A DNA stretch of 64,000 nucleotides from Oscheius dolichura. Lineage: Eukaryota; Nematoda; Chromadorea; Rhabditida; Rhabditidae. Location of the stretch: assembly GCA_932521035.1 (NCBI GenBank), contig OW051494.1:3458001-3522000 (forward strand), in the 5' to 3' direction. Of the stretch, positions 11,390 to 22,660 are shown piece by piece. The first letter of the stretch is position 1; the number at the start of each line of letters is the position of its first letter. Both the position numbers and the translations under genes were made by a program. The notes under the pieces are model-generated. The model was given only the letters and a program-made list of their open reading frames with translations, did no database searches and was not told the DNA's origin.

Positions 11390-12083
11390 ATGCCCGTTCC
11401 TCTCCTCTCGGTGCTCCCTCTCTTCCTCCTCCTGCCTCTATCCTCAGCCGGACCGCATCCGATCCCACTTTTTGCCTCCTGTGCCGGTGGCCAACGATGT
11501 GAGCCGGCAGCCGTGTGTCGCTTTAACATCTGCCTTCCTCCCAACAACCCCGTACCCGTCTATGCCCACGGGAACAGGACATTCACCCTCCAAATGCAGG
11601 TACTCCCCATTTTCGACAGATAGACAGCGAAGTTCAGCCGAAGGGAGGTTTCCTGGTGACACAGATGCCGAAGCAGGTCCCTCAGGCGGCCAAAAGTACG
11701 GTTACGGTCAAGCTCGTCTGCCAGCCGAATTGTAAGGGGACTGCCCGGTATGCCTCTTCTCTTATATATGATCGCCTTCCCTGTTCAGCTGTATCCAAGG
11801 GTCATGCCACTGTGTCCAGGTAGGAGTCGTCTACTCGCCCATCGCCGGCTGTGTGAGTCTCGCCACCGGAGGACGGCCAATGCCGGCCGTGCCGGTTGCC
11901 CCCTCCCGAGCTGTCCCCCAAGTTCTCCCCGGTGAGGCCTGTGTCCCCGGAGCCGAGTGTACAGGAGGATCAGTCTGTAACGTGGGCATCTGCACTTGTC
12001 CCCCGGAGCTGGTCCAACAGGGAGGAGTGTGTGTCTCCCCGGCCATAATGGGTCTGCCCCACCGGGGTCTGCCCGGCTACTGA
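11390..12083 (+). CDS. Secreted cysteine-rich EB-module protein (copy 2)
   Basis: Three exons (11390-11599, 11638-11747, 11789-12083) join in frame and end in TGA. A signal peptide (MPVPLLSVLPLFLLLPLSSA) is followed by a cysteine-containing region and one EB module: GEACVPGAECTGGSVC then GICTCPPELVQQGGVCV. This module is nearly identical in pattern to that of the upstream gene (CPPELVQEG in copy 1, CPPELVQQG here), so the pair arose by tandem duplication. Copy 2 is shorter (204 residues) and has fewer introns. It is probably secreted, with unknown function. A poly(A) signal lies at 12109-12114. Confidence 0.75.
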
Positions 12084-12108
12084 TCTGTCGTCTCATATTG
12101 GGACACGT

Positions 12109-12114
12109 AATAAA
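12109..12114 (+). promoter_or_regulatory. Poly(A) signal AATAAA
   Basis: This canonical hexamer lies 26 bp after the stop codon of the second EB-module gene, giving a short 3' UTR. Confidence 0.6.
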
Positions 12115-12186
12115 TGTCTTCTCTAATGTTTCCGTGTCTGACAAACAAAGACAATAAGAGAGTGCCCACTTGTGGGGGTTATGTGC

Positions 12187-13586
12187 TCAGTGGACAAGTA
12201 TGGCGTACTCGACCTTAACCGTGAAGTAGCCGCTTCGGTTGTGGAAACAAAGACTGTATTCTCCATCTGGTAATTCCTCCAGGATGCCTTCCTCGTTTAG
12301 TTTATTCGTCACCAGTCGGAGGCGAGGATAGGCCAGGTGCTGCGGGTCCTATACTTTGGAATAAAAGAAAAGTAGAAAAGGACTCACCTTGTTCTTATGG
12401 ATGGAGAAGTCCACCTCCCCGGAGACGGTGAAATCCCAGAGGAGACTGCGCCCCTCGGAGACGGTAATGGGCACGGCGAAGATCTCTCCGGGGGCCACGT
12501 CCTATATCTGGAGTCTGAGAAGGATGAAAAGGGGAGACCGACCTTTTTGTTGGAGGTGGGCCTGTCGACGCCCTTCTTCCTGTAGTGCTGGTGGACCTGG
12601 TAGTGGTCGGCCGCGGTGATCTTCTTCCGTATACTCACACCGGACTCGTCCCCCAGCGGCACCTGGGCTACGAATTCTCCTGAAATTATTCGATGCCTTC
12701 AATTGGTTCGTCAAACCTCCGTATTCTTTGGGTGTGAACCATTTTGGCAAATGTTTGGGGAGATCCTCGTTGCCGCCGATGATTTCAATCCTCTTCAAGT
12801 TCTGCTCGGAGAGGAAGAGACGGGCAACCTTCCAGAGGACACTGACCAGCCGGGGAGGGTTGACGAGGAAGATGCGCTGCACCATCTCCGGGAACCAGTC
12901 CTGCCAGAGGTCGGACCTCAGCTGCCACAGCTTCATGTAGCCGCTCATCGGATTCACGTAGTCGGTCATGTTGACGGTGGCCAGGTCGAAGATCACTATG
13001 AACTGGACGGGCCCCTTGCCCGGCTTTTGTTTCTTCTCTCGTCTGAAATAGAAGAGGCTGATGGCTAGAGGAGGATGACCTACGCGAGGATGAGTTTGAG
13101 AAGCATCTCGGAGTAGCCGAAGCAATGCACGAGGTAGTCGCTGGTCTTGAATGTCTTGATGAATTCTTTCGGCTGTCCCCAGGCCCTCTCCACGAAGAGG
13201 AAGGCGTTGTGCTCCTCGGACCACTGGGTGTCAAACAGCCGGGAACTGGCAATGAACGGCAGGAAGGGCGAGATGGTTTCCATCTCGAAGAACTTCTCCG
13301 GCAGATCGTCGGCGTCGAAGCCGGCGGCCACCCTCGAGCTGACATAACTGGGAAAGTTATGGACGATCTTGTCCAGGTCGCCCTGGTAGCCGCGGACCCA
13401 TCGGACGAGGTTGAGATCTGTGTCCAAGTCACTCGGGATGCCGTCTTTTACTGCCTTGTTCAATCTGAAGGGGGACGAGTCAAAAAGAGGGAAGGGAAGA
13501 TGGGGATACCGTTCTCTGAGGATCTCCACCTGTTGCAGCTCGGCGGCCGACGGGGGTTCAGATGCCCGGGTTAGGTGGACTGTCAT
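12187..13586 (-). CDS. SEC14-like CRAL-TRIO and GOLD domain protein
   Basis: Minus-strand exons 13586-13510, 13464-13084, 13042-12717, 12679-12543, 12501-12388 and 12348-12187 join in frame. The product has about 398 residues. The N-terminal part holds the CRAL-TRIO N motif around DLDTDLNLVRWVRGY. The CRAL-TRIO lipid-binding core includes VQFIVIFDLATVNM and IFLVNPPRL, and the terminal part is a GOLD beta-sandwich (RSLLWDFTV, GYFTVKVEYA). This architecture is that of SEC14L proteins and the nematode ctg family, which bind lipids or tocopherol-like ligands and act at Golgi or plasma-membrane interfaces. The first intron (13509-13465, 45 bp) is a multiple of three with no stop, so an unspliced reading stays open; removing it gives ILRERLNKAVKDG, which fits the family better. 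Confidence 0.85.
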
Positions 13587-14984
13587 ATCCTAAAAAAGGA
13601 AGCAGGGTCTCGGAGAAGGAAGCCAATGCCCGGGAGGCGGAAAGATCGAGAGGCTCGATAGGGGGAGAGCCACCGTGGGAGAAGATCGGGCCGATCCGAT
13701 TTAATGTGTTTTGGGCAGCCTTCTCCTGATATTCCTGGCAGAGGAGGAGACTGGGTAACGAAAAAACGGGTTACTCATTACCGGCCGGTTCTTTTCCCTG
13801 CCACTGGGCAATCCCCCCGGGGTTAATAAAGGAAAAGAAGAGAAGAGGACAGGGTCAAAAGGGGGCGGACAGAGTAGATAGTTCCTCCTCCTGGCTTGGT
13901 CTCTCGGTACGCGGCTGCCCGGCTGGAGGTCATAGCAGGTGAGGAGGCGATGCGCTGCGCAGATTGGCCACACTGGGACACCCAGTTACGGCGTGTGCTT
14001 GTGTCGGGGAGAGCAGTAGAGAGAGGACTGACACCAGCTGATTGTGGATATGAACCGGTTCTGTGGTTTTGTTGTTTTCGGGCAGAAAACCGCGATCAAA
14101 ACAGTTTCATTACTCTATTTGGACTTCATCGGCCGGCAGGCAGGCTGCCAGGCGGGTGACAGTAGGCAGCAAACTGGACCGGGGTACGAACGGAGGACGA
14201 CAGCACCTGGCTCGCGGGCCGGGAGCACTTGTAGTCTGCTCGTCCCCCTCTTCCCATCTGTAACATCTTCACCCGTTAGGGGTATTCCCAATCGATTGGT
14301 TCAGAAGGGAGGACGAGAGGGGCTGATGTCTATTACTCCTCCAAGGCCACGCTCCCTCAACCGAACTCGTCCAAAAACCTTCGAGTAAAAGTCACGTTCA
14401 TGCCAGGACAATCAGCCGGCTGAGGCCGATTCTAATTGGGTGTCATCAGGGGGCACCCTCCGTGGCTGTAAATGCGCTCTTCCGCCAAGACCATCGCCGG
14501 ATTGATACTATCCTGTGCCTAATTTTGGGAGTGGCCATCTAAATTGGACTGTAACCATAAGGACACCTGGCCATCTTGTCATATACTCTGAAATCTCTCA
14601 ATTTCCTCTTTTTAGGGGTTCAAATATTTTGAAGCGAATAAGCTTGGACGTCCCGCATGCCTGCCACCCTAATTTCACCCCAAATCCCCTTTTCTTCTTC
14701 TCAAATTCCATTCCAAAAGTGTGAAAGGCTTATTTTCAAACTCCCTGCCGTAATTACGTATGATCCAGGCGATATTTCATTGCCCACGGCGACTACGATA
14801 AGTTCACAACCGTCGTAAAGCATTCCAGCTTTGTTTGCCTTGAAGTGCCGCTTCCCCGTCTATTACATTTCACCTCAACTGATTTTTGACACCGAAAAGT
14901 TGTACTGCTTCTCCCTCTTTCGTATATTTCCTCAAATTTCTCCCATTTCTAGATTTTTATGGCTTTTGTGAGAAGTTGACCAGG
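13587..14984. other. Intergenic region, no gene recognised
   Basis: About 1.4 kb without a supported gene separates the divergent SEC14-like and TBC-domain genes. Only short frames with no coding character were seen. It presumably contains both promoters. Confidence 0.5.
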
Positions 14985-16524
14985 ATGGAATTATCGACGG
15001 CCACGATTCCGGACGACCGGATGACGGTCAGCTGTCCTCCGGAGGCTTACGAGTCGGACTACAGCCAGCCGCCTTCGTTATACGGCTCCTCCACGGGGGA
15101 CGAGATCTACATCCGGCAATGCCCTGAAGGACCGGGGGAGGTGGGCTTAGTCTCTCTATAAAAAGAATAAGACATGGCAGACGGAATCCGACCGACGGAG
15201 ACACTCGGCCAGCCAGGAGGGGTGTAGCACAGTGGTGGAAGAAGATGAGGAGAGACACCTCGAGGAGGCCGTGGAGGAGGAGGTCAAACCGGCCGACCAG
15301 TTCGGATTCTTCCTAAAACAGGGCAGTTCCAATGGGAGTATATTGTAAGCCATCCCGTGTTTCACTACTGACCGGCCCCTTCAGGAGACGGAGCCCCTTA
15401 GATCTGGACAAATTACGGCGGCGGGAGAAGAAGTGGATTCAAATGTTCGAGAATTGGAAGTTCTTTATGGACAACAAGTTCGAGAAGGTGAGGGACCGAT
15501 GCCGGAAGGGGATACCTCCGTCGATCCGGGGCAAGGCCTGGAAGTATCTCTGTGGGGCGGTGTACCACATGGAGGTGTCGACCAACAAACACGTCTTCGA
15601 TGTGAGCCGACCCTTTATTTTGATAGCTAGATTTATAGAGATGTCTCCGAGGAGAGGTCGACCCAAAATGGGCGGACGACATCGACAAGGACTTGAATAG
15701 ACAGTTCCCCGAGCATGAAATGTTCGCTCGGAATGGAAAATTCGGAGAGAATGGGTGGGTATACTGTCTATTTTATTGGAATAGATATTTAGGAGAGAGG
15801 ATCTGGCCACCCTTCTCCGGTGTTGGACAGTCCTATTCCCCGACGAGGGTTATTGCCAGGGACAGGCTCCCGTCGCCTCAGTTCTCCTCATGCACATGCC
15901 TTTGAAGTGGGCTTTCCCTTTCTACCCCACGGATAAAATATTCAGAGATGCGTTCTACTGCTTCGTACAGATTTGCGTCCGATATCTCCCGAAATATTAT
16001 AGTGCTGGGTTGGAAGCAGTCCAAGTAGACGGAGACATCCTCGTCACCCTCCTCAAAGAGAAGGCAAAACCGACATATATCCATTTGGTTTGTCTCTCTT
16101 CCCTCTATTCCATGAGATGATTTAGAAGAAGAACGGGGTGGACCCTGTACTGTATATGATTGAATGGTTTATGTGTATATTTTGTCGGACCCTGCCGTGG
16201 CCGACGGTTCTCCGAGTTTGGGATATGTTCTTCTGTGAAGGAGTCAAAGTACTTTTTAAAGTGGCTTTGATATTGATGAAAAATACTCTGGGGACAAAAG
16301 AACAGTGTAAAAAATACCCCGACCTGCATTCAATTGTAACCCGTCTCAAAAATCTACCTCCAAATATTACTGAAGAAGAATTTCTCGTTCAGAAAGTAGG
16401 GCTACCATAAAACCAACGACAGATATGGTTTCAGGTGTGCGAAGTAAACCTTGATGACACAGAAATGGAGAAATTACACTTCAGAGCAATGAAATTACGC
16501 CAAATGAGAATGAAACAAACATAA
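14985..16524 (+). CDS. TBC-domain Rab GTPase-activating protein, TBC1D10-like
   Basis: Seven exons join in frame: 14985-15140, 15172-15344, 15385-15601, 15639-15754, 15793-16087, 16126-16395 and 16435-16524. The second has a GTAAGC donor and the first intron is only 31 bp. The product (about 438 residues) contains a full TBC domain. Markers are the start motif RKGIPPSIRGKAW, the catalytic arginine finger expected in this region, CLRGEVDPKWADDI, and the glutamine finger in DEGYCQGQAPVASVLLMHMP, which closely resembles the EPI64/TBC1D10 subfamily. Such proteins stimulate GTP hydrolysis by Rab35/Rab27-type GTPases in membrane traffic. The 5' exons are GC-rich and the last exons AT-rich, so a composition boundary crosses the gene. 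Confidence 0.88.
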
Positions 16525-17032
16525 GCTCATTTGTTAGGGAATAATCCGTGTGAACTATATTGTGATTCGCCCCATAATAAGTTGCACTTATCTCTTGCCA
16601 TGTAAGCTTGTATTTATATTGTGCCACACCTCTGCCACATGTATCACTCGAATAATACATTTTTATTTATCTTCTCCATCAGTTTCAGCATGCATTTGTG
16701 AAGGTAAGACTATTGGAAGGCGAGTGAAGAAAGCAAAGCGAGCAAGCGCGCACCGTTTACGCTCTTTGCAATCACCGCACCTTCTTGTCGGGCCAAAATT
16801 TTGTAATTTCTCTTTTTGCAATTATGCATTTCCTTGCTCTTTGCTGTGTTTGCTAATGGCCAAGTTTTATATCTTCAAAAAATGCTGCTTTTCACACACA
16901 AGTTTATGTTGTATTTTGCTAATATACTGTTCTTCTTATTTTTATCTATAGACTCTTTTTTGCTTTACATCATTTCAAACTTCACCTCTAGATACGGCAG
17001 TATATAGTACCATACAATCAATTTTAGGTGCG
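16525..17032. other. AT-rich intergenic region
   Basis: No gene is seen. The base composition has switched to AT-rich, as in the following genes. An acceptor-like ATTTTAG lies just before the NAA15 start. Confidence 0.5.
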
Positions 17033-20000
17033 ATGACTCCTCCTGGGCAGTCCAGTAGTCAACCTCTTCCACCGAAGGAACTTGGTTTGTTTAAAAAAAT
17101 AATAGTAAGTGATGGTATACATATTTCTTCAATAGTTTTCTTGTAGAAAAGTTATGAAAGTAAACAGTACCGATTTGGGTTAAAATACGCCAAAACGATT
17201 TTATCTAATCCTCAATTTGCTGAGCATGGAGGTAAACAATTACAGAATAATCTTAATATCTTCACTCAGAGACTCTTTCGATGAAAGGTCTGATTTTGAG
17301 CTGTATGGGAAAACATGAAGAGGCTATGGAATGCGTTAAGAAGGGACTTACTGCGGATTTAAAATCCTACGTTTGTTGGCATGTTTATGGTCTTGTTCAA
17401 CGCTCAGAAAAGAAGTACGACGAAGCTATCAAGGTAACGTCACAAGCGTACACAATAGTGGTTATTTTATAGGCATACAAAAATGCAATTCGAATGGACA
17501 AAGATAACGTACAGATTTTGCGTGACTTATCCCTACTGCAGATTCAAATTCGTGATTATGAAGGTTACAAGGTGAGGCCGTTCCATGGAACTGTGGATAA
17601 TTTACATAGGAAAGCCGTTATCATTTGCTTCGCCTTCGTCCCACGCAAAAGTTAAACTGGATAGGATATGCTACCTCGTATCATTTACTAAAGGATTATG
17701 AAAAAGCACTGGATATCCTTACGGAGTTTATTTTGTCCCATCAGGTTTATCACATTTTTATAAGTAACTTTTCATATAGCCTACCGGGTATGATTACGAA
17801 CATTCCGAGCTTCTTCTCTACCAAATTATGATTTTACAAGAATCTGGTCAATATCAGTTTGCTCTTACGCGGCTAGAGGAAAATTCAGGCCAGATTTATG
17901 ACCGAGTGGTTTATATGGAAACTCGAGGTTTTGTTTGTATTTTTTTTATTTATTTGTTTGGATGTAGGCGATCTTCTTATGCAACTGAACAGGCAGGCAG
18001 ATGCTGAACGCGTGTGGAGACAATTATTGGACCGTAATCCGGAGAATCTTATGTATTACCAGAAACTGGAAGAGTGCCTTGGACTATCTGGTTTTGAATG
18101 TCCTTTCTGTTTCATTGCATTTTTTAGAAGGGTTTTCAAATGAGCGATTAGCCTTATATGACGAACTTGTAAAAAGATATTCCCGAGCTTCTGCTGCGAA
18201 ACGGCAAATGCTTTATTTCGTTTCTGGTATTTTATACAAAATATTGCAAATGTATTTATAGGCGATCAATTAAAAAAACGATTGATAGATTGGATAGCTG
18301 TCTCGCTTCGTAAAGGAATCCCTAGTCTTTTTAAAAATCTTGTACCTCTTTACCAGGATGCTCAAAAAGTTAGCATTATCTAAAATACCTTTACTATATT
18401 GATTCGTAGGTTACACTTATTGAAACAATTTTGCTGGATTTTGTCAAGGTAATAGAAGAACGCGGGTATAAATACGCTTCTTTCGATGGTATATCAAAAC
18501 AATTATCAAATCATAGCTATTTAGGTGCTACGGATACTATCGAGTCACCTTCAACCGCTCTTTGGTTATATCTTCTTGTTGCTCAACATTATGATCGGGT
18601 GGGACAAACAACGCTGGCGCTAAAGTATGCTGACAAAGCTCTTGTTCATACTCCTACATTAATAGAAACGCTAATGATAAAAGCAAAAATATTTAAGGTA
18701 TTAATTAAGTTTACATTTTCCAATAATTGTTTCAGCATGCGGGTGACTATTTTGAAGCTGCTCGAATGATGGATGAAGCGCAGTCCCTTGATACTGCTGA
18801 TAGATATATCAATAGTAAATGCGCCAAATATTTCCTTCGCGCAGGTCTTATTGATGAAGCTGAAAAAATGTGTGCTAAATTTACTAGAGTTTGTATTTTC
18901 ATTATGATCACATTATCAAGTATAGGAAGGAGAGCGAGCGTCGATTGCTTTGAATGACATGCAATGTATGTGGTGGGAGATAGAATCTGCTAGAGCCTAT
19001 CGACGAGCTAACAAATATGGAGAAGCGCTAAAGAAAACTCATCAAATTGAGCAACATTTTTCTGGTATGATCGAAGATCAGTTCGACTTCCATACCTATT
19101 GTCTACGAAAGATGACCCTCTGTTCTTATGTCCAACTTCTACGCTTAGAAGATGTGCTGCGTAAACACAGTTATTACTATCAAGCGGCGAAAATTTCTAT
19201 CAAGATCTATCTACGCATGTTAGATAGACCGAATGACCTCCATGGTGAAAATGATATTGATGGTAGCTTATCCGCAGCAGAAAAGAAGAAGTTGAAGAAG
19301 AAAATGAAAAAGGAGAAAGAAGCGGAAGCAGAGAAAAATAAGGTTAATTGCTTATTATTATCTTTTTATTGTTGTCCTGTATTTTAGAAGGAAGAAAAAG
19401 ATCCTTCTATGCATTTTGATCCTGAAGCTTTACTCAACCCTAAAGATCCACTGGAAGAAGCTGCAAAATTTGCGCAGCCATTACATATGCTTGGATGTAA
19501 TAGTGTTACTGGTTACGCACTTGCATTTGAAGTATATTTTAGAAAGGTTAGTGTACCATCCATTATTGCTTATCGTATTTCAGGGCAAAATTTTGTTGAT
19601 GCTAAAATGTCTTCGGGAAGCAGAAAATATCAATAGCTCTGATCCTCTGCTTCATGTTGCTAAAATAAAGTACTTGAAATACCGTAAGTTATCCCTTAGA
19701 TGACTTGGATACGCATAATCTAGGAAAAACTGTTACTTTGTCCGGGTTAACTGACGAAATTGCTAAAGAGCTCGAGGCCAAGGTGTTCGATATAACAGAT
19801 CCCGTCAAGTTGAATGAAGAGTTCAAGCAAAGAAATATTAAAAGCCTTATCCATCGAATGGCCGGTAAGTTAATCAGTTGATGTGTATTATTATATTGTT
19901 TAGTGGCGGAAAGCAATATTGTGCTGGATTCAAATACTGAATCTTTAACGAAAAACTGGCTAATGAAATCACTTGAGGACGACAAACTTGGTGGTAGAAC

Positions 20001-20315
20001 TCTAAAAGTTTTAATCAAGCTGTACGATGGAATCCGATACGGTCGTTATGGAAGTTGGTCTAAAGAAGAGGTATGTTTCATAGTTTTTAAATGATGCTGT
20101 GGAGCTATTGAACTAAAGCGAAAGTAGCAGTACGGCTTGCCTAAAATACGCTTCCCTAATCTCTAATTATTTCACATATTCTTTCTCAGATTGACTTCAT
20201 CGTCAAAATTGCTCACCAGCTCTTCCCGCAATCGCAAACATTTGGTGGTGGAAGTCCTCAAACTATGTTTGAGAAGAAGGTCATCCCTGATGAGTGTCAT
20301 CACTCGTTCGAATAG
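17033..20315 (+). CDS. NAA15: NatA auxiliary subunit (N-alpha-acetyltransferase 15)
   Basis: This multi-exon gene with short introns encodes a tetratricopeptide-repeat protein. It begins [20 protein letters not shown] followed by [20 protein letters not shown]. The start fits NAA15/NAT1, in which this segment opens the TPR array. Further family marks are [42 protein letters not shown] and the Lys-rich stretch [20 protein letters not shown] near the C-terminal third. The protein anchors the catalytic NAA10 subunit to the ribosome for co-translational acetylation of N-terminal Ser/Ala/Thr/Gly. The start ATG lies 5 nt after an ATTTTAG acceptor. It leads a same-strand group of four housekeeping genes separated by 175-415 bp, an operon-like layout. 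The stop is TAG after HHSFE. Confidence 0.9.
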
Positions 20316-20728
20316 GTTTATATGCTCAATACCCCTTTCATAATATGACGAGTATATTTTTGATCATTGTTAGGCTTTTGCTTGTTCTTTTTTTATTGTG
20401 ACCTGCATCTCTTTTAGATTCTCCGTGTTAGGTTCACAAAGACCAATATCGGTCTCTTTGTTTTGTTGAGTTTTGTTGTTGATTTTATATCTTCACGCTT
20501 TTCAATGACACCCAACATCTTTGATTAAGCTTTGATGAATCTAAGTCCACGATGTTGGTTCTGATATGGTAATATAACCCCTTGCTTAGTGAATTTTGTC
20601 TTTTAAAGATGATAAAATTTTTATAAATAATTTTTTGATGAAAATTGTGGTGCAACGCCGTAAATATTACTAAATTTGTTATTATTGTTTTTTTAAATTT
20701 ATTGTATGTTTGCAGACGGCGACCAATA
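20316..20728. other. Intergenic region between NAA15 and PHKG
   Basis: 413 bp of AT-rich DNA with no gene seen. It includes a short near-palindrome around 20440-20463 (CAAAGACC...GGTCTCTTTG) and ends with TTTGCAG, an acceptor-like sequence before the next start codon. Confidence 0.45.
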
Positions 20729-22315
20729 ATGGCTGTTGGAACCGATTCGCCAGAGATAGACGATAGAGGTTGGTCGTTCTACAGCATATTTAGTTTTAAA
20801 GCAGATATTATCGAAACACCCCCACATGAGGAACAAGGTTTTTATGCTGTCTATGAGGCGAAGGATGTAAGTTTTACTATCTTCCAATAATATTTTTGAA
20901 AAAAAATATAGGTGTTGGGTAGAGGTCTGGCTTCCACTGTACGCCGAGCAATTGAAAAGGGATCTGGTCAGCAATTTGCTGTAAAGATCGTAGACATATC
21001 AACAGATAAACAGTCCGAGGTTGTTTTCCTTTTATTCTCCTTCAACTATTATTTCAGAAAGATGCTCAAAGACTCTTAGAAGAAACTCTTTCAGAGGTTT
21101 CTATTTTACGGCAATTAGCTGGGCATCCTTCCATCAGTAAGATCATTTTGGGTTTCATCTCTATTTTTTCAGTAACAATATATGATTTCTACCAAACACC
21201 ATCTTTTCTTTTTGCTGTTTTTGAAATGGCTCCAGAAGGAGAACTTTTTGATATGTTGAACAAAACAGTTACTGTTTCGGAGAAAAAGGTTTTCTTCATT
21301 AGCGTTCTCTTATATACGTGTCCTTTCAGGCTCGCAGATGGATGAGGCAACTTTTTGACGGCGTTGTATATATGCACGATAGGAGCATAGTTCATAGAGA
21401 TCTCAAGCTGGAGAATATACTTTGCATTGATGATGAGCGTATAGTTATTTCGGATTTCGGATTTGCTACACACCTTGAAAAGGGAACAACATTGAGAGGT
21501 AGGATATCTAAACGTTTTATCGAACTGTTTTTGCAGAGCTTTGTGGAACACCTGGCTACCTCGCTCCCGAAGCACTACGTTGTCAGATGTTTGACGAAGC
21601 TCCGGGTTACGATCATCGTGTAGACGAGTGGGCTCTTGGTGTTATTATGTATACCATTCTGGCTGGCTACGCTCCTTTTTACCACCGCAGGTGTGCATAG
21701 TTTAACATGTGTTATTTGTTTACAGGCAACTCATGATGATGAGAATGATTCAAGAAGGTCGTTATCAATTTCTTCCGGAACAGTGGTCGACTATAACGCA
21801 AGATGCCAAAGATTTGGTAATCATTTTTGCAGCTTGCTTATTTTTTTGTTGCAGATATCGGGCTTACTGTGTGTGTCGGTAGAGAAGCGCTTAACTGCTG
21901 CTCAATGCCTTGCTCATCCGTGGATGGGACAAGTTGTACCGGCTGTACAAGAGAAAGCGAAAGCTAGAAATTATAAAACACTTTTCAAACATGTAGGCTT
22001 TGAAAACGAAAATTACATCTATAGTTCAGTCAATTACGTTTGTACGATTTCTTCTTCGCCTACAAAAGTACAAATATTACAAGAGCGTGATCGATAGAGA
22101 CGCTCTACGAAAACGTCCATTCCGGGACAGAGATGTAAGTATCTTATTCTATCTTTTATTGTTTACTAATCTAGATTCGTCATGAAGCAGAAGCAGCTGT
22201 ATTTTCGGTGTATGGCCACTGGGTTAACCGAGGTTTCCACTATTCTCGCGATCTTTTATTCGCTAATCAACCGCGCCCCAAATATATCAGAACGAGTTCG
22301 CCAGCTCCTTCGTAG
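20729..22315 (+). CDS. PHKG: Phosphorylase b kinase gamma catalytic subunit
   Basis: A multi-exon Ser/Thr kinase. It has the glycine loop [16 protein letters not shown] lysine FAVKIVDI, catalytic loop [16 protein letters not shown], and the activation segment [14 protein letters not shown]. The glutamate before LCGTPGY matches the constitutively active PHKG pattern, which needs no loop phosphorylation. The region after the kinase domain contains [15 protein letters not shown] and later [20 protein letters not shown], matching the calmodulin-binding tail and YGHWVKKG motif of PHKG. It phosphorylates and activates glycogen phosphorylase in muscle and other tissues. One acceptor choice (intron ending ATAGTTCAG near 22029) is needed to keep the tail in frame. 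The APE-region DEWALGV replaces the usual DMWS pattern. Confidence 0.9.
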
Positions 22316-22660
22316 TTATTAACGAGAAGTTTTATTTTTAAACAGTCTTGGATTACGGTTTCTTAGAATACTCACGGGCTTTCTACTCGGTGTATGTAGC
22401 TTTATTTAACCTTTTCTTTTTTATAACTGATTGCTAGATTCGCTAGGTTTTATATTGTTTGTTAGTCTTCCTAATCGGTGCTTAGATCTCTTCTTGTTTT
22501 TGCCATTTAGTTATATCTTTGTACATTTCTATTATTGTCTTTCTATAAGCATATTATATAAAATTTTCATAGAAAACGTCTTAATGTAGCTTATTTTGTT
22601 CTCACAACATTTATTTGTGCGCAAAGTAGTGTTTATAACAGTCTGTGTAAGTTTTTAAGG
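22316..22660. other. Intergenic region between PHKG and XPD
   Basis: 345 bp of AT-rich sequence with no gene. A GTTTTTAAG acceptor-like sequence lies 1 nt before the XPD start codon. Confidence 0.45.

Noticed and set aside
12502-13432. Long alternative minus-strand frames (215-240 codons) overlapping the SEC14-like gene
   Set aside because: They are partly real exons read through introns or shadow frames. The spliced model matches the CRAL-TRIO and GOLD families.
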